From Actinomadura macrotermitis (GTDB taxonomy: Bacteria > Actinomycetota > Actinomycetes > Streptosporangiales > Streptosporangiaceae): a stretch of 43,933 nt of DNA. This document shows positions 16,932 to 24,656 of the stretch, in pieces. Under the pieces are notes generated by a model that was not told where the DNA came from, made no database searches, and was given only the letters and a program-made list of their open reading frames with translations. Positions within the stretch are counted from its first letter, which is position 1, and each line of letters starts with the position of its first letter. The translations under genes were made by a program, and so were the position numbers. The stretch is from positions 1 through 43,933 of the forward strand of contig NZ_WEGH01000008.1 of assembly GCF_009604375.1 (NCBI RefSeq), given 5' to 3'.

Positions 16932-17165
16932 CTCGTCCCTTCCGACGGCGCCCCGCCCGGCACGAGAGCGCGAAGCACAGCACTCTAAGGCCTCGCCGCC
17001 GGATCCCGCTGGTTCCGCCGGGCACGGTCGTCACCCGAGCCCCCCACAGTGGCACACCGCACCGCTGCTCACCCGGGTCTTCGGCGAACCCGCCGCCACA
17101 TCGGCACCCCCCTGATTCGGGCGTACCGGCGCGGGGCAGGACCTCCACCGCCCCGGGATGCCTTA

Positions 17166-17185
17166 GTGTTCTTGCGGAGGAACAC
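17166..17185. promoter_or_regulatory. Likely TetR operator overlapping the ribosome-binding site
   Basis: GTGTTC (17166-17171) and GAACAC (17180-17185) form an imperfect 20-bp palindrome directly upstream of the TetR gene at 17192. Its centre includes the GGAGG ribosome-binding site. A 20-bp dyad is the usual size of a TetR operator, so autorepression is likely. Confidence 0.6.
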
Positions 17186-17191
17186 ACAACC

Positions 17192-17803
17192 ATGACGACT
17201 TCTACGCGCGAGCGGATCGTGGCCGAGTCGCTGCGCCTGTTCGCCGACCGCGGCTACGCCGCGACCTCGGTCGCCGAGATCGAGGCGGCCGCCGGCCTGT
17301 CGCCCGGCGCGGGCGGCCTGTACCGGCACTTCCGGTCCAAGGAAGAGGTGCTCGCCTCCGCCATCCGCGAGCACATCGAACGGACCCGCCGGCAGGTCAG
17401 CGTCGTGCTGGAGCAGGCCTCCGCCTACGAGGAGCGCCCGCTGGAGGTCCGGCTGCGGATGACCTGCCAGGCCGGCCTGGCCAAGATGCGCGAGGAACAG
17501 GACCTCATCCGGGTGCTGTTCCGCGACCTGGACCAGTTCCCGCACCTGGTCGCCGAGATGCGCGAGGGCATCGTCAACCCGCTCTACGACGGCATCGCCA
17601 CCTGGCTCTCCACGCAGCCGGAGTTCGCCGACTCCGACGAGGACTGGCCCGCGATCGCCTCGATCCTCGGCGGCGCGGTGGTGAACTACTGGCTCGCCAA
17701 CGAGTCGATGTACGAGCCGCCGACCCGCATAGACGAGAAGCGCTTCGTCGCCAGCTGGGCCCGCCTCGGCCTCGGCCTGGTCGGGCTGAACCGGCCCGCC
17801 TAG
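17192..17803 (+). CDS. TetR family transcriptional regulator
   Basis: The 203-residue regulator has a clear N-terminal TetR DNA-binding domain: RERIVAESLRLFADRGYAATSVAEIEAAAGLS, then GGLYRHFRSKEEVLASAI. The C-terminal ligand-binding part is all-helical and ends in a W-A-R-L-G-L-G-L segment typical of actinobacterial TetR proteins of the TetR_C_11-like kind. The ligand is unknown. The gene has its own palindromic operator; no obvious structural gene sits next to it except the helicase-associated gene 100 bp downstream, which is probably unrelated. Confidence 0.92.
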   Translation: MTTSTRERIVAESLRLFADRGYAATSVAEIEAAAGLSPGAGGLYRHFRSKEEVLASAIREHIERTRRQVSVVLEQASAYEERPLEVRLRMTCQAGLAKMREEQDLIRVLFRDLDQFPHLVAEMREGIVNPLYDGIATWLSTQPEFADSDEDWPAIASILGGAVVNYWLANESMYEPPTRIDEKRFVASWARLGLGLVGLNRPA

Positions 17804-17902
17804 CCCGCAACGGCACGCGGCCGCGCCGTTCCGTCCCCGGGACGCGCGGTCGCGGGTGGGCTCGCGCGTTCGGGTCCGCGGCACCGTTAAGTTGGAACCG
17901 GC

Positions 17903-20293
17903 ATGGAAAGCTACGCGGACTGGTTGCGCGCGCGCGGGGACGAGGAACTGCGCGCGCTGCTGTCCGCACGGCCTGAGCTGATCACGCCCGTCCCCGCCGA
18001 CGTCGCCGCGCTCGCCGCCCGCGCCGCCACCCCCGCCGCGATCTCCCGCGCGCTGGACCGGCTGGACCGGTTCACGCTCGCCACGCTGGAGGCGCTGCTG
18101 GTGCTGCCCCGGCCCGTCCGCGCCAAGGCGCTGCGCACCGCGCTCGGCGCCAAGCCCGCCGAGGTCGACGCCGCGCTGGACACCCTGCGCGCCTACGGCC
18201 TGGCCTGGGGGAAGCCGCCGCAGGCCGCGCCGGGGGTGCGGCAGTCGCTGCCGCAGCCCGCCGGGCTCGGCCCGCCGATCGCCGAGGCGTTCGCCGGGTA
18301 CTCGCGCGACCGCCTCACCGTGCTCGTCACCGACCTGGCCGGCGCGGAGCCGCGCGGCTTCACCGACCCGGCCGGCCTGATCACCCGGCTCGGCGAGCTG
18401 CTCGCCGACCCCGAGCCGCTGATCGCGGACGCCGGGCCGGAGGCGCGGGCCGCGCTGGAGGCGCTCACCTGGGGGCCGTCCGCCGGCCGCGTCGCCGACG
18501 CCCGCCGCCCCGTCAGCGTCGCCACCGCGGCCACCCCCGTCGAGCGGCTGCTGGCGCGCGGCCTGCTCGCCGCCGAGGACGACCGCACCGTCACGCTGCC
18601 CCGCGAGATCGCGCTGCATCTGCGCGGCGGCCGGCTGTTCCGCGACCTGCCCGCCGCGCCGCCGCCGCTCGCCGCCGCCCCCGCCGGGGAGGCCGCGGCG
18701 CGCCGCGCGGACCTGGCCGTCCGGGCCGCCGCGGGCGAGGCGTTCAGCGCCGTCCGCCGCACCGAGGAGCTGCTGGAGCGCTGGGGCCTGGACCCGCCGC
18801 CGGTGCTGCGCAGCGGCGGCCTGGCCGTCCGCGACCTGCGCGCCGCCGCGACGCTGCTGGACGTCGAGGAGTGGCACGCCGCCCTGGTCGCCGAGACCGC
18901 GCTCGCCGCCGGGCTGCTCACCCGCAGCGGCGAGCTGGACGGCGAGTGGCTGCCCACCCCCGCCTACGACCTGTGGCTCATGCGCGACATCGCGGGCCGC
19001 TGGAGCGAGCTCGCGCGCGGCTGGCTGAAGTCCGACCGGGTCGCCGGCCTGTCGGGCGAACGCGACGACCGCGACCGCCTCATCAACGCCCTGTCGGAGT
19101 CGGTCGTGCGCGGCAGCGCCTCCGCCGTCCGGCACGCCGTGCTGCGGGTCCTCGGCGACGCCCCGCCCGGCGCCGCCGTCGGCGCGGACGCCGTCCGGGC
19201 CCGCCTGGACTGGCTCCAGCCGCGCCGCGGCGGCGCGCTGCGCGACCGGCTGGTGGAGTGGACGCTGCGCGAGGCCGCCGCCCTCGGCCTCACCGGGTTC
19301 GGGGAGCTGGCGCCCTTCGGCCGTGCCGCGCTGGACGGCGACGACCCCGAGGCCGACCTGGACAAGCACCTGCCCGAGCCCGTCGACCGGATCCTCATCC
19401 AGGCCGACCTCACCGCGATCGCGCCCGGCCCGCTGGTCACCCGCCTCGGCCGCGAGCTCGCCCTCGCCGCCGACGTGGAGTCCACCGGCGGCGCCACCGT
19501 CTACCGCTTCACCCCCACCTCGCTGCGCCGCGCGCTGGACGCCGGCCGCACCGCGGCCGAGCTGACCGAGCTGCTCACCCGGCACTCGGCGACGCCGCTG
19601 CCGCAGCCGCTCGCCTACCTGATCGAGGACGTCGCGCGCCGCCACGGCCACCTGCGGGTCGGCACGATGACCTCCTACGTGCGCACCGACTCCCCCGGCA
19701 CCCTGGACGAGATCCTCGCCGACCGCCGCGCCGACACGCTGCGGCTGCACCGCCTCGCCCCGACCGTGCTGGCCTCGGGCCTGTCGCGCACCGAGCTGCT
19801 GGAGGGGCTGCGCGCCCTCGGCCACGCGCCGGTCGCCGAGGCCCCCGGCGGCGGCGTGATCGTCACCCGGCCGGACGCGCAGCGCGCCGAGCCGCCGCCG
19901 GCCACCGAGATCGTCCGGCTGCGGCACGGCGACACCGCCGACGCCGCCATGGTCACCGCCGCGGTGCGGGCGCTGCGGGCCGGCGACGAGGCCGCCCGGC
20001 TCGGCGCCGAGCAGGCCCGGCTGCGCGCGGACGCCCCGCCCGGCGAGCCGCCGCGCTCCCCGTCGGTGGCCACCATCGAGCTGCTGCGCGGCGCGGTCGA
20101 CCGCGGCACTCGCGTCTGGATCGGCTACCTGGACCAGCAGGGGCAGTCCTCCAGCCGCATCGTGGAGCCGGTCCGCGTCGAGGGCGGCTTCCTGACTGGG
20201 TACGACGCGACCCGCGCGGCCGTCCAGCGGTTCGCGCTGCACCGCATCACCGGCGTCGCCGAACTGGGCGACGAGCCGTCCGGCACAACCTGA
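17903..20293 (+). CDS. Helicase-associated (XPB/Ssl2-like) domain protein
   Basis: The 796-residue protein lacks Walker motifs. It matches the actinobacterial helicase C-terminal/XPB-Ssl2-like associated family. N-terminal helical repeats (MESYADWLRARGDEELRALLSARPELITPVP) lead to winged-helix-like modules (LDRFTLATLEALLVLPRPVRAKAL). A middle region has the signature LPEPVDRILIQADLTAIAPGPL, and the C-terminus has a WYL-like beta segment (VWIGYLDQQGQSSSRIVEPVRVEGGFLTGYD). It is a usual neighbour of an XPB-type helicase and is presumed to act with it in DNA repair. Here the helicase (22907) is 2.6 kb away because the Ro/Y RNA genes lie between them. Confidence 0.9.
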   Translation: MESYADWLRARGDEELRALLSARPELITPVPADVAALAARAATPAAISRALDRLDRFTLATLEALLVLPRPVRAKALRTALGAKPAEVDAALDTLRAYGLAWGKPPQAAPGVRQSLPQPAGLGPPIAEAFAGYSRDRLTVLVTDLAGAEPRGFTDPAGLITRLGELLADPEPLIADAGPEARAALEALTWGPSAGRVADARRPVSVATAATPVERLLARGLLAAEDDRTVTLPREIALHLRGGRLFRDLPAAPPPLAAAPAGEAAARRADLAVRAAAGEAFSAVRRTEELLERWGLDPPPVLRSGGLAVRDLRAAATLLDVEEWHAALVAETALAAGLLTRSGELDGEWLPTPAYDLWLMRDIAGRWSELARGWLKSDRVAGLSGERDDRDRLINALSESVVRGSASAVRHAVLRVLGDAPPGAAVGADAVRARLDWLQPRRGGALRDRLVEWTLREAAALGLTGFGELAPFGRAALDGDDPEADLDKHLPEPVDRILIQADLTAIAPGPLVTRLGRELALAADVESTGGATVYRFTPTSLRRALDAGRTAAELTELLTRHSATPLPQPLAYLIEDVARRHGHLRVGTMTSYVRTDSPGTLDEILADRRADTLRLHRLAPTVLASGLSRTELLEGLRALGHAPVAEAPGGGVIVTRPDAQRAEPPPATEIVRLRHGDTADAAMVTAAVRALRAGDEAARLGAEQARLRADAPPGEPPRSPSVATIELLRGAVDRGTRVWIGYLDQQGQSSSRIVEPVRVEGGFLTGYDATRAAVQRFALHRITGVAELGDEPSGTT

Positions 20294-20318
20294 TCGCCCT
20301 CCGGCGCGTCCTACCTGC

Positions 20319-20627
20319 ATGCACGACTTCCCGCAGCACCCGCCCGCCGGCCCCGCCTACGGGCCGCCCGGCATCCCGCCCAGGGACCCGCGCATCCGCC
20401 CGGCGGTGCTCGGCGGCCTGATCGCCAGCTACGTGTCGATCCTCATGCTGTACAACGTGCTGGCCGCCCCGGCCGCGGTCACCTCGGTCCTGGCCATCCG
20501 CAACGCCACGGCCGACCCGGACCGGTCCCGGCTGTTCGTCATGTGGACGTGGTCGATCCTGGCAGTGGCGACCGTGCTGTACATCGGCGTCATCGTGCTG
20601 GTCGTCCTGTGGGCGACCCGGCGTTAA
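20319..20627 (+). CDS. Small two-helix membrane protein, paralogue of the protein at 22477
   Basis: The 102-residue protein has a Pro/Gly-rich cytoplasmic N-terminus and two membrane helices (about residues 30-57 and 71-97). Its hydrophobic part aligns with the product of 22477: NVLAAPAAVTSVLAIRN here against NVLAIPAIVTSVIALNR there, and WTWSILAVATVLYIGVIV against WSWVLFGIAMVVYIGFVV. The pair resembles DUF4190-like proteins with proline-rich tails. Function unknown. It starts 25 bp after the helicase-associated gene and may be cotranscribed with it. Confidence 0.8.
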   Translation: MHDFPQHPPAGPAYGPPGIPPRDPRIRPAVLGGLIASYVSILMLYNVLAAPAAVTSVLAIRNATADPDRSRLFVMWTWSILAVATVLYIGVIVLVVLWATRR

Positions 20628-20665
20628 TCCGGTTGCCGCTTTTCCCGTGCACCGGCAATCTATGG

Positions 20666-20818
20666 GCAATGGTGCGCCCGGTGCGCAGGCAGCGGTTACT
20701 TCCTCTGCAAAAGGAAAGACGCGGGTTCGAATCCCGTCCCCTCCTTCGGGGAGGGGTAGCTTAGCGGCCTAGAGCGTTTTGGACCGCAGCCGACCTGATC
20801 TCGGGCGCACCATTTCTT
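20666..20818 (+). ncRNA. yrlA: Y RNA of YrlA type with a circularly permuted tRNA-like module
   Basis: A 13-bp perfect terminal stem pairs 20668-20680 (AATGGTGCGCCCG) with 20802-20814 (CGGGCGCACCATT). Inner helices are CAGG 20686-20689 / CCTG 20794-20797 and GCGGT 20692-20696 / ACCGC 20783-20787. Within them lie, in order: an anticodon-like arm TTCCT-CTGCAAA-AGGAA (20700-20716); a T arm GCGGG-TTCGAAT-CCCGT (20721-20737); an acceptor stem CCCCTCC/GGAGGGG closed by TTCGG (20738-20756); and a D arm (20759-20775) with A14, G15, G18-G19 and A21. Bacterial YrlA RNAs bind Ro60 through the terminal stem and carry a tRNA-mimicking domain; the rsr gene starts 22 bp downstream. The 3' end runs into TTTCTTCATT. 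The ends are estimated from the stem. Confidence 0.87.
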
Positions 20819-20840
20819 CATTCCTTGACGAGGTGCCGCC

Positions 20841-22397
20841 ATGGCCAAGTTCAACCGCCCCCGACTGTCCGGCGCGCTCAGCGCGGTCACGTCCTACGCT
20901 TCCCCGCGCGCCCGCACCTACGAGGGCGCCCCCGGATACGCGCGGGACACCAAGAGCGAGCTTTTTCTTCTCGCGGTCTCCCACATGGTGGGCGAGCAGA
21001 CCTTTTATGAGGAGGCCGGCGACCGTGACGCGCGTTTCCGCACGCTGGTCGGCGAGGTCGCGCTCCACGACGTCGACTGGCTCGTCCGCATGGTCGGCTG
21101 GCTGCGCGACTCGGCCGGGATGCGGTCGGCGAGCGTGGTCGCGGCGGCCGAGGGCGTCATGGCGCGGCTGTGCGGGGAGCTGCACGGCGGGAACCGGGCG
21201 CTCGTCGACGCGGCGCTGCGCCGCGCGGACGAGCCCGGCGAGCTGCTGGCGTACTGGCACGGCCGGTACGGGCGGGCGCTGCCGAAGCCGGTCAAGCGCG
21301 GCGTCGGCGACGCCGTCCGCCGCCTCTACGACGAGCGCGCCCTGATCAAGCACGACGGCGGCGCGGTCCGGTTCGGCGACGTGCTGGAGCTCACCCATCC
21401 GCGCCCGGCCACGCCGCGGCAGGGCGAGCTGTTCCGGCACGCGATCGACCGCCGGCACGGCCGCGGCGGCGACGTCCCGGCGTCGCTGGCGGTGCTGCGG
21501 GCGCGCGCGGAGCTGCTGGCGCTGCCGGCGGGCGAGCGCCGCGCGCTGCTGGACCGGCCGGACGCCGCACGGGTGCTCGCGGACGCCGGGATGACGTGGG
21601 AGTCGCTGGCCGGCTGGCTGGGCGGCCCGCTGACCGCGGCCTTCTGGGAGACGGTCATCCCGTCGATGGGCTACCTCGCCCTGCTACGCAATCTGCGCAA
21701 TTTCGACCAGGCGGGAGTGTCCGACGAGGTCGCCGAGCGCATCGCGGCGCGGCTGGCCGACCCGGACCGGGTCGCGCGGTCGCGGGTGCTGCCGATGCGC
21801 TACCTGGCCGCGTACCGGGCGGCGCCGTCGCTGCGCTGGGCGTGGCCGCTGCAGCGGGCGCTGGACGCCTCGCTGCGCAACGTCCCGGCGCTGCCCGGCC
21901 GCACCCTGGTGCTGGTCGACCGGTCCGGTTCGATGTTCGGGCCGCTGTCGGCGCGCTCGAAGCTCACCGCGGCGGACGCGGCGGCGGTGTTCGGGGCGGC
22001 GCTGGCGCTGCGCGCCGACCACGCCGACCTGGTGCAGTTCGGCAGCGACCACGCGCCGGTGCCGGCCGGCCGCGGCGAGTCGGTGCTGACGGTCGTCGGC
22101 CGGTTCGAGGCGCTCGGCGGCACCGACACCGCCGCGGCCGTCCGGGCGCACTACCGGGGCCACGACCGGGTCGTGATCGTCACCGACGAGCAGGCGTGGC
22201 CGGGACACCGGGGCGCCGACCCGCTCCGGGCCGTCCCGGCGCGGGTGCCGGCCTACACCTGGAACCTGGCCGGGTACCGGTACGGGCACGGGCCGTCGGG
22301 AGCGGCGGACCGGCACACGTTCGCGGGACTGTCGGACGCGGCGTTCGCGATGATCCCGCTGCTGGAGGCGGGCCGCGCCGCCGGCTGGCCGTTCTGA
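20841..22397 (+). CDS. rsr: Ro60 homologue, TROVE domain protein
   Basis: The 518-residue protein has the TROVE module: N-terminal HEAT-like helical ring (residues 1 to about 330), then a von Willebrand A domain. The MIDAS motif is DRSGSM (about residue 360), with LGGTDTAAAV and IVTDEQAW providing the other metal-site elements. Ro60 proteins bind Y RNAs on the outside of the ring and the 3' ends of misfolded RNAs in the cavity. In bacteria they tether PNPase or help rRNA maturation and stress survival. The start is ATG 20841, after GAGGTG. The Y RNA gene lies immediately upstream, so RNA and protein are probably coexpressed. No rtcB gene is present in this window. Confidence 0.95.
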   Translation: MAKFNRPRLSGALSAVTSYASPRARTYEGAPGYARDTKSELFLLAVSHMVGEQTFYEEAGDRDARFRTLVGEVALHDVDWLVRMVGWLRDSAGMRSASVVAAAEGVMARLCGELHGGNRALVDAALRRADEPGELLAYWHGRYGRALPKPVKRGVGDAVRRLYDERALIKHDGGAVRFGDVLELTHPRPATPRQGELFRHAIDRRHGRGGDVPASLAVLRARAELLALPAGERRALLDRPDAARVLADAGMTWESLAGWLGGPLTAAFWETVIPSMGYLALLRNLRNFDQAGVSDEVAERIAARLADPDRVARSRVLPMRYLAAYRAAPSLRWAWPLQRALDASLRNVPALPGRTLVLVDRSGSMFGPLSARSKLTAADAAAVFGAALALRADHADLVQFGSDHAPVPAGRGESVLTVVGRFEALGGTDTAAAVRAHYRGHDRVVIVTDEQAWPGHRGADPLRAVPARVPAYTWNLAGYRYGHGPSGAADRHTFAGLSDAAFAMIPLLEAGRAAGWPF

Positions 22398-22476
22398 GCC
22401 CGGCCGGGAGGACTCCGCTTCCTCCCGGCCGGGCCGATAACGTGCCGTCGTCGGACTTTCCCGCAAGGAGGCGTGA

Positions 22477-22833
22477 ATGAGCGGATACGGTGGCGGGCCG
22501 CCCGGCTGGGGCGCCCCGCCCGGGTACGGGCCGCCCGGGTACGGGCCGCCTGGATACGGGCCGCCCGGGGTGCCGCCGGGGCAGGGCTCGAACGGGTCGG
22601 CGATCGCCGCGCTGATCTGCGCCTGCGTGGCCACCTCGACCTGCTGCAACGTGCTGGCGATCCCGGCGATCGTGACGTCGGTCATCGCGCTCAACCGGTA
22701 CCGTGTCGATCCGGCCGGTTCCCGGTCGCTGACGATCTGGAGCTGGGTGCTGTTCGGGATCGCGATGGTGGTGTACATCGGATTCGTCGTCGTGATGGGG
22801 ATCGCGGACTCGGGGTCCGACGACACCTACTGA
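22477..22833 (+). CDS. Pro/Gly-rich small membrane protein (DUF4190-like)
   Basis: The 118-residue protein has an N-terminal tail of repeated PPGYG units (encoded by near-identical 15-bp DNA repeats around 22515-22575). Two membrane helices follow (about residues 41-68 and 85-108), then an acidic end. The first helix contains CACVATSTCC, a run of four cysteines in 11 residues. The membrane part is paralogous to the protein at 20319. A good AAGGAGG ribosome-binding site precedes ATG 22477. It sits between rsr and the XPB helicase; function unknown. Confidence 0.85.
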   Translation: MSGYGGGPPGWGAPPGYGPPGYGPPGYGPPGVPPGQGSNGSAIAALICACVATSTCCNVLAIPAIVTSVIALNRYRVDPAGSRSLTIWSWVLFGIAMVVYIGFVVVMGIADSGSDDTY

Positions 22834-22906
22834 GCGGGAAGACAACGGCGCCGCGCGCCGTTGAACCCTTGTTCCGCCCTCCACACCTGACAGGGGTTGC
22901 CCTCAC

Positions 22907-24559
22907 GTGACCGACGGTCCGCTCATCGTCCAGTCCGACAAGACACTGCTGCTCGAGGTCGACCACGAGCAGGCCGGGGCCTGCCGCAAGGAGATCGCGC
23001 CGTTCGCCGAGCTGGAGCGGGCGCCCGAGCACATGCACACCTACCGGGTGACGCCGCTCGCGCTGTGGAACGCCCGCGCGGCCGGCCACGACGCCGAGCA
23101 GGTCGTGGACACGCTGCTGAAGTTCTCGCGCTACCCCGTCCCGCACGCGCTGCTGGTCGACATCGCCGACACCATGGCCCGCTACGGGCGGCTCCGGCTG
23201 GAGAAGGACCCGGTGCACGGCCTGGTGCTGATCTCCTCGGACCGGTCGGTGCTGGAGGAGGTGCTGCGGGCCAAGAAGATCAAGGGGATGATCGGCGACC
23301 GGGTCGGCGACGACGCGGTGCTGGTGCACCCCTCCGAGCGCGGCGCGCTCAAGCAGGCGCTGCTGAAGCTCGGCTGGCCCGCCGAGGACATGGCCGGGTA
23401 CGTCGACGGCGAGGCGCACCCGATCGAGCTGGCCGAGGACGGCTGGGAGCTGCGCTCCTACCAGCGCGAGGCCGCCGAGGCGTTCTGGCACGGCGGGTCG
23501 GGCGTGGTCGTGCTGCCGTGCGGGTCGGGCAAGACCGTCGTCGGCGCCGCCGCGATGGCGCAGGCCGGCGCGACGACGCTGATCCTGGTCACCAACACCG
23601 TCTCGGCGCACCAGTGGAAGCAGGAGCTGCTGCGGCGCACCTCGCTGACCGAGGACGAGATCGGCGAGTACACCGGCGCCAAGAAGGAGATCCGGCCGGT
23701 CACCATCGCCACCTACCAGATCATGACGACCCGGCGTAAGGGCGTCTACCAGCACCTGGAGCTGTTCGACGCCCGCGACTGGGGCCTGGTCCTGTACGAC
23801 GAGGTGCACCTGCTGCCCGCGCCGATCTTCCGGATGACCGCCGACCTGCAGGCGCGCCGCCGGCTCGGCCTCACCGCCACGCTGGTGCGCGAGGACGGCC
23901 GGGAGGGCGACGTGTTCTCGCTGATCGGCCCGAAGCGCTACGACGCGCCGTGGAAGGACATGGAGGCGCAGGGCTGGATCGCGCCGGCCGACTGCGTCGA
24001 GGTCCGGGTCACCCTGACCGACTCCGAGCGCCTGGCCTACGCCACCGCCGAGCCCGAGGAGCGCTACCGCTTCTGCGCCACGACCGCCACCAAGCAGCGG
24101 CTGGTCCAGACGCTGGTGGAGCGGCACCCGGACGAGCAGGTGCTGGTGATCGGGCAGTACATCGACCAGCTGGACGAGCTCGGCGAGATGCTGGGCGCGC
24201 CCGTCATCAAGGGCGAGACGCGGGTGCGCGAGCGCGAGCGGCTGTTCGACGCGTTCCGCTCGGGCGAGATCAACGTGCTGGTGGTGTCCAAGGTCGCCAA
24301 CTTCTCCATCGACCTGCCCGAGGCGACGGTCGCGGTGCAGGTGTCGGGCTCCTACGGGTCGCGGCAGGAGGAGGCGCAGCGGCTCGGCCGGCTGCTGCGG
24401 CCGAAGGCGTCGGGGCAGGGGGCGCGGTTCTACGCCGTCGTCGCCCGCGACACCCTGGACCAGGACTACGCCGCGCACCGGCAGCGGTTCCTGGCCGAGC
24501 AGGGCTACGCCTACCGGATCGTGGACGCCGACGCGGTCCTGTCGGGCGGCGAGATCTAG
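22907..24559 (+). CDS. XPB-type DNA repair helicase
   Basis: This 550-residue superfamily 2 helicase of bacterial XPB type is a 3'-5' DNA helicase thought to act in repair. Residues 1 to about 180 form the damage-recognition-like region (SDKTLLLEVDHEQAGACRKEIAPFAELERAPEHMHTYRVTPLALWNARAAG). Walker A is LPCGSGKTVVG (about 205), motif II DEVH (about 298), motif III TATLVRED, and motif VI EEAQRLGRLLRPK (about 490). The ThM-like and RED elements of XPB are recognisable. The start is GTG 22907. Its usual partner, the helicase-associated gene, is upstream beyond the Ro/Y RNA cassette. Confidence 0.95.
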   Translation: MTDGPLIVQSDKTLLLEVDHEQAGACRKEIAPFAELERAPEHMHTYRVTPLALWNARAAGHDAEQVVDTLLKFSRYPVPHALLVDIADTMARYGRLRLEKDPVHGLVLISSDRSVLEEVLRAKKIKGMIGDRVGDDAVLVHPSERGALKQALLKLGWPAEDMAGYVDGEAHPIELAEDGWELRSYQREAAEAFWHGGSGVVVLPCGSGKTVVGAAAMAQAGATTLILVTNTVSAHQWKQELLRRTSLTEDEIGEYTGAKKEIRPVTIATYQIMTTRRKGVYQHLELFDARDWGLVLYDEVHLLPAPIFRMTADLQARRRLGLTATLVREDGREGDVFSLIGPKRYDAPWKDMEAQGWIAPADCVEVRVTLTDSERLAYATAEPEERYRFCATTATKQRLVQTLVERHPDEQVLVIGQYIDQLDELGEMLGAPVIKGETRVRERERLFDAFRSGEINVLVVSKVANFSIDLPEATVAVQVSGSYGSRQEEAQRLGRLLRPKASGQGARFYAVVARDTLDQDYAAHRQRFLAEQGYAYRIVDADAVLSGGEI

Positions 24560-24590
24560 GTTGCGGCCGGGCGGACCGGGCTTTGGGGTC

Positions 24591-24620
24591 GCCCGGATAC
24601 CGGCCGGTTGGCCGGCGGGC
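24591..24620 (+). terminator. Terminator hairpin after the XPB helicase gene
   Basis: A bipartite hairpin pairs CCGGCC with GGCCGG around a GGTT loop, extended by GCCCG/CGGGC across a GATA bulge, then CTATTTA. It lies 32 bp after the helicase stop. The T-run is short, as is usual in GC-rich actinobacteria. Confidence 0.55.
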
Positions 24621-24629
24621 CTATTTACT

Positions 24630-24639
24630 CAAGCGCTTG
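24630..24639. promoter_or_regulatory. Palindrome CAAGCGCTTG upstream of the transposase-like gene
   Basis: The perfect 10-bp palindrome is followed by CTTG-TTAA-CTTG repeats up to the ATG at 24657. It resembles TetR-type operators. CAAGCGCTT recurs at 25695-25703, just after the gene's stop codon, so it could alternatively be a target duplication left by an ancient insertion. Confidence 0.4.
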
Positions 24640-24656
24640 CTTGTTAACTTGCTCAC

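Noticed and set aside
20700..20776. Ordinary tRNA gene
   Set aside because: The T arm precedes the D arm and the acceptor strands are joined by TTCGG, so no linear tRNA with a free acceptor end can form; the surrounding stems fit a Y RNA.
22504..22575. 15-bp tandem repeats as a separate element
   Set aside because: They simply encode the PPGYG tail common in small actinobacterial membrane proteins.
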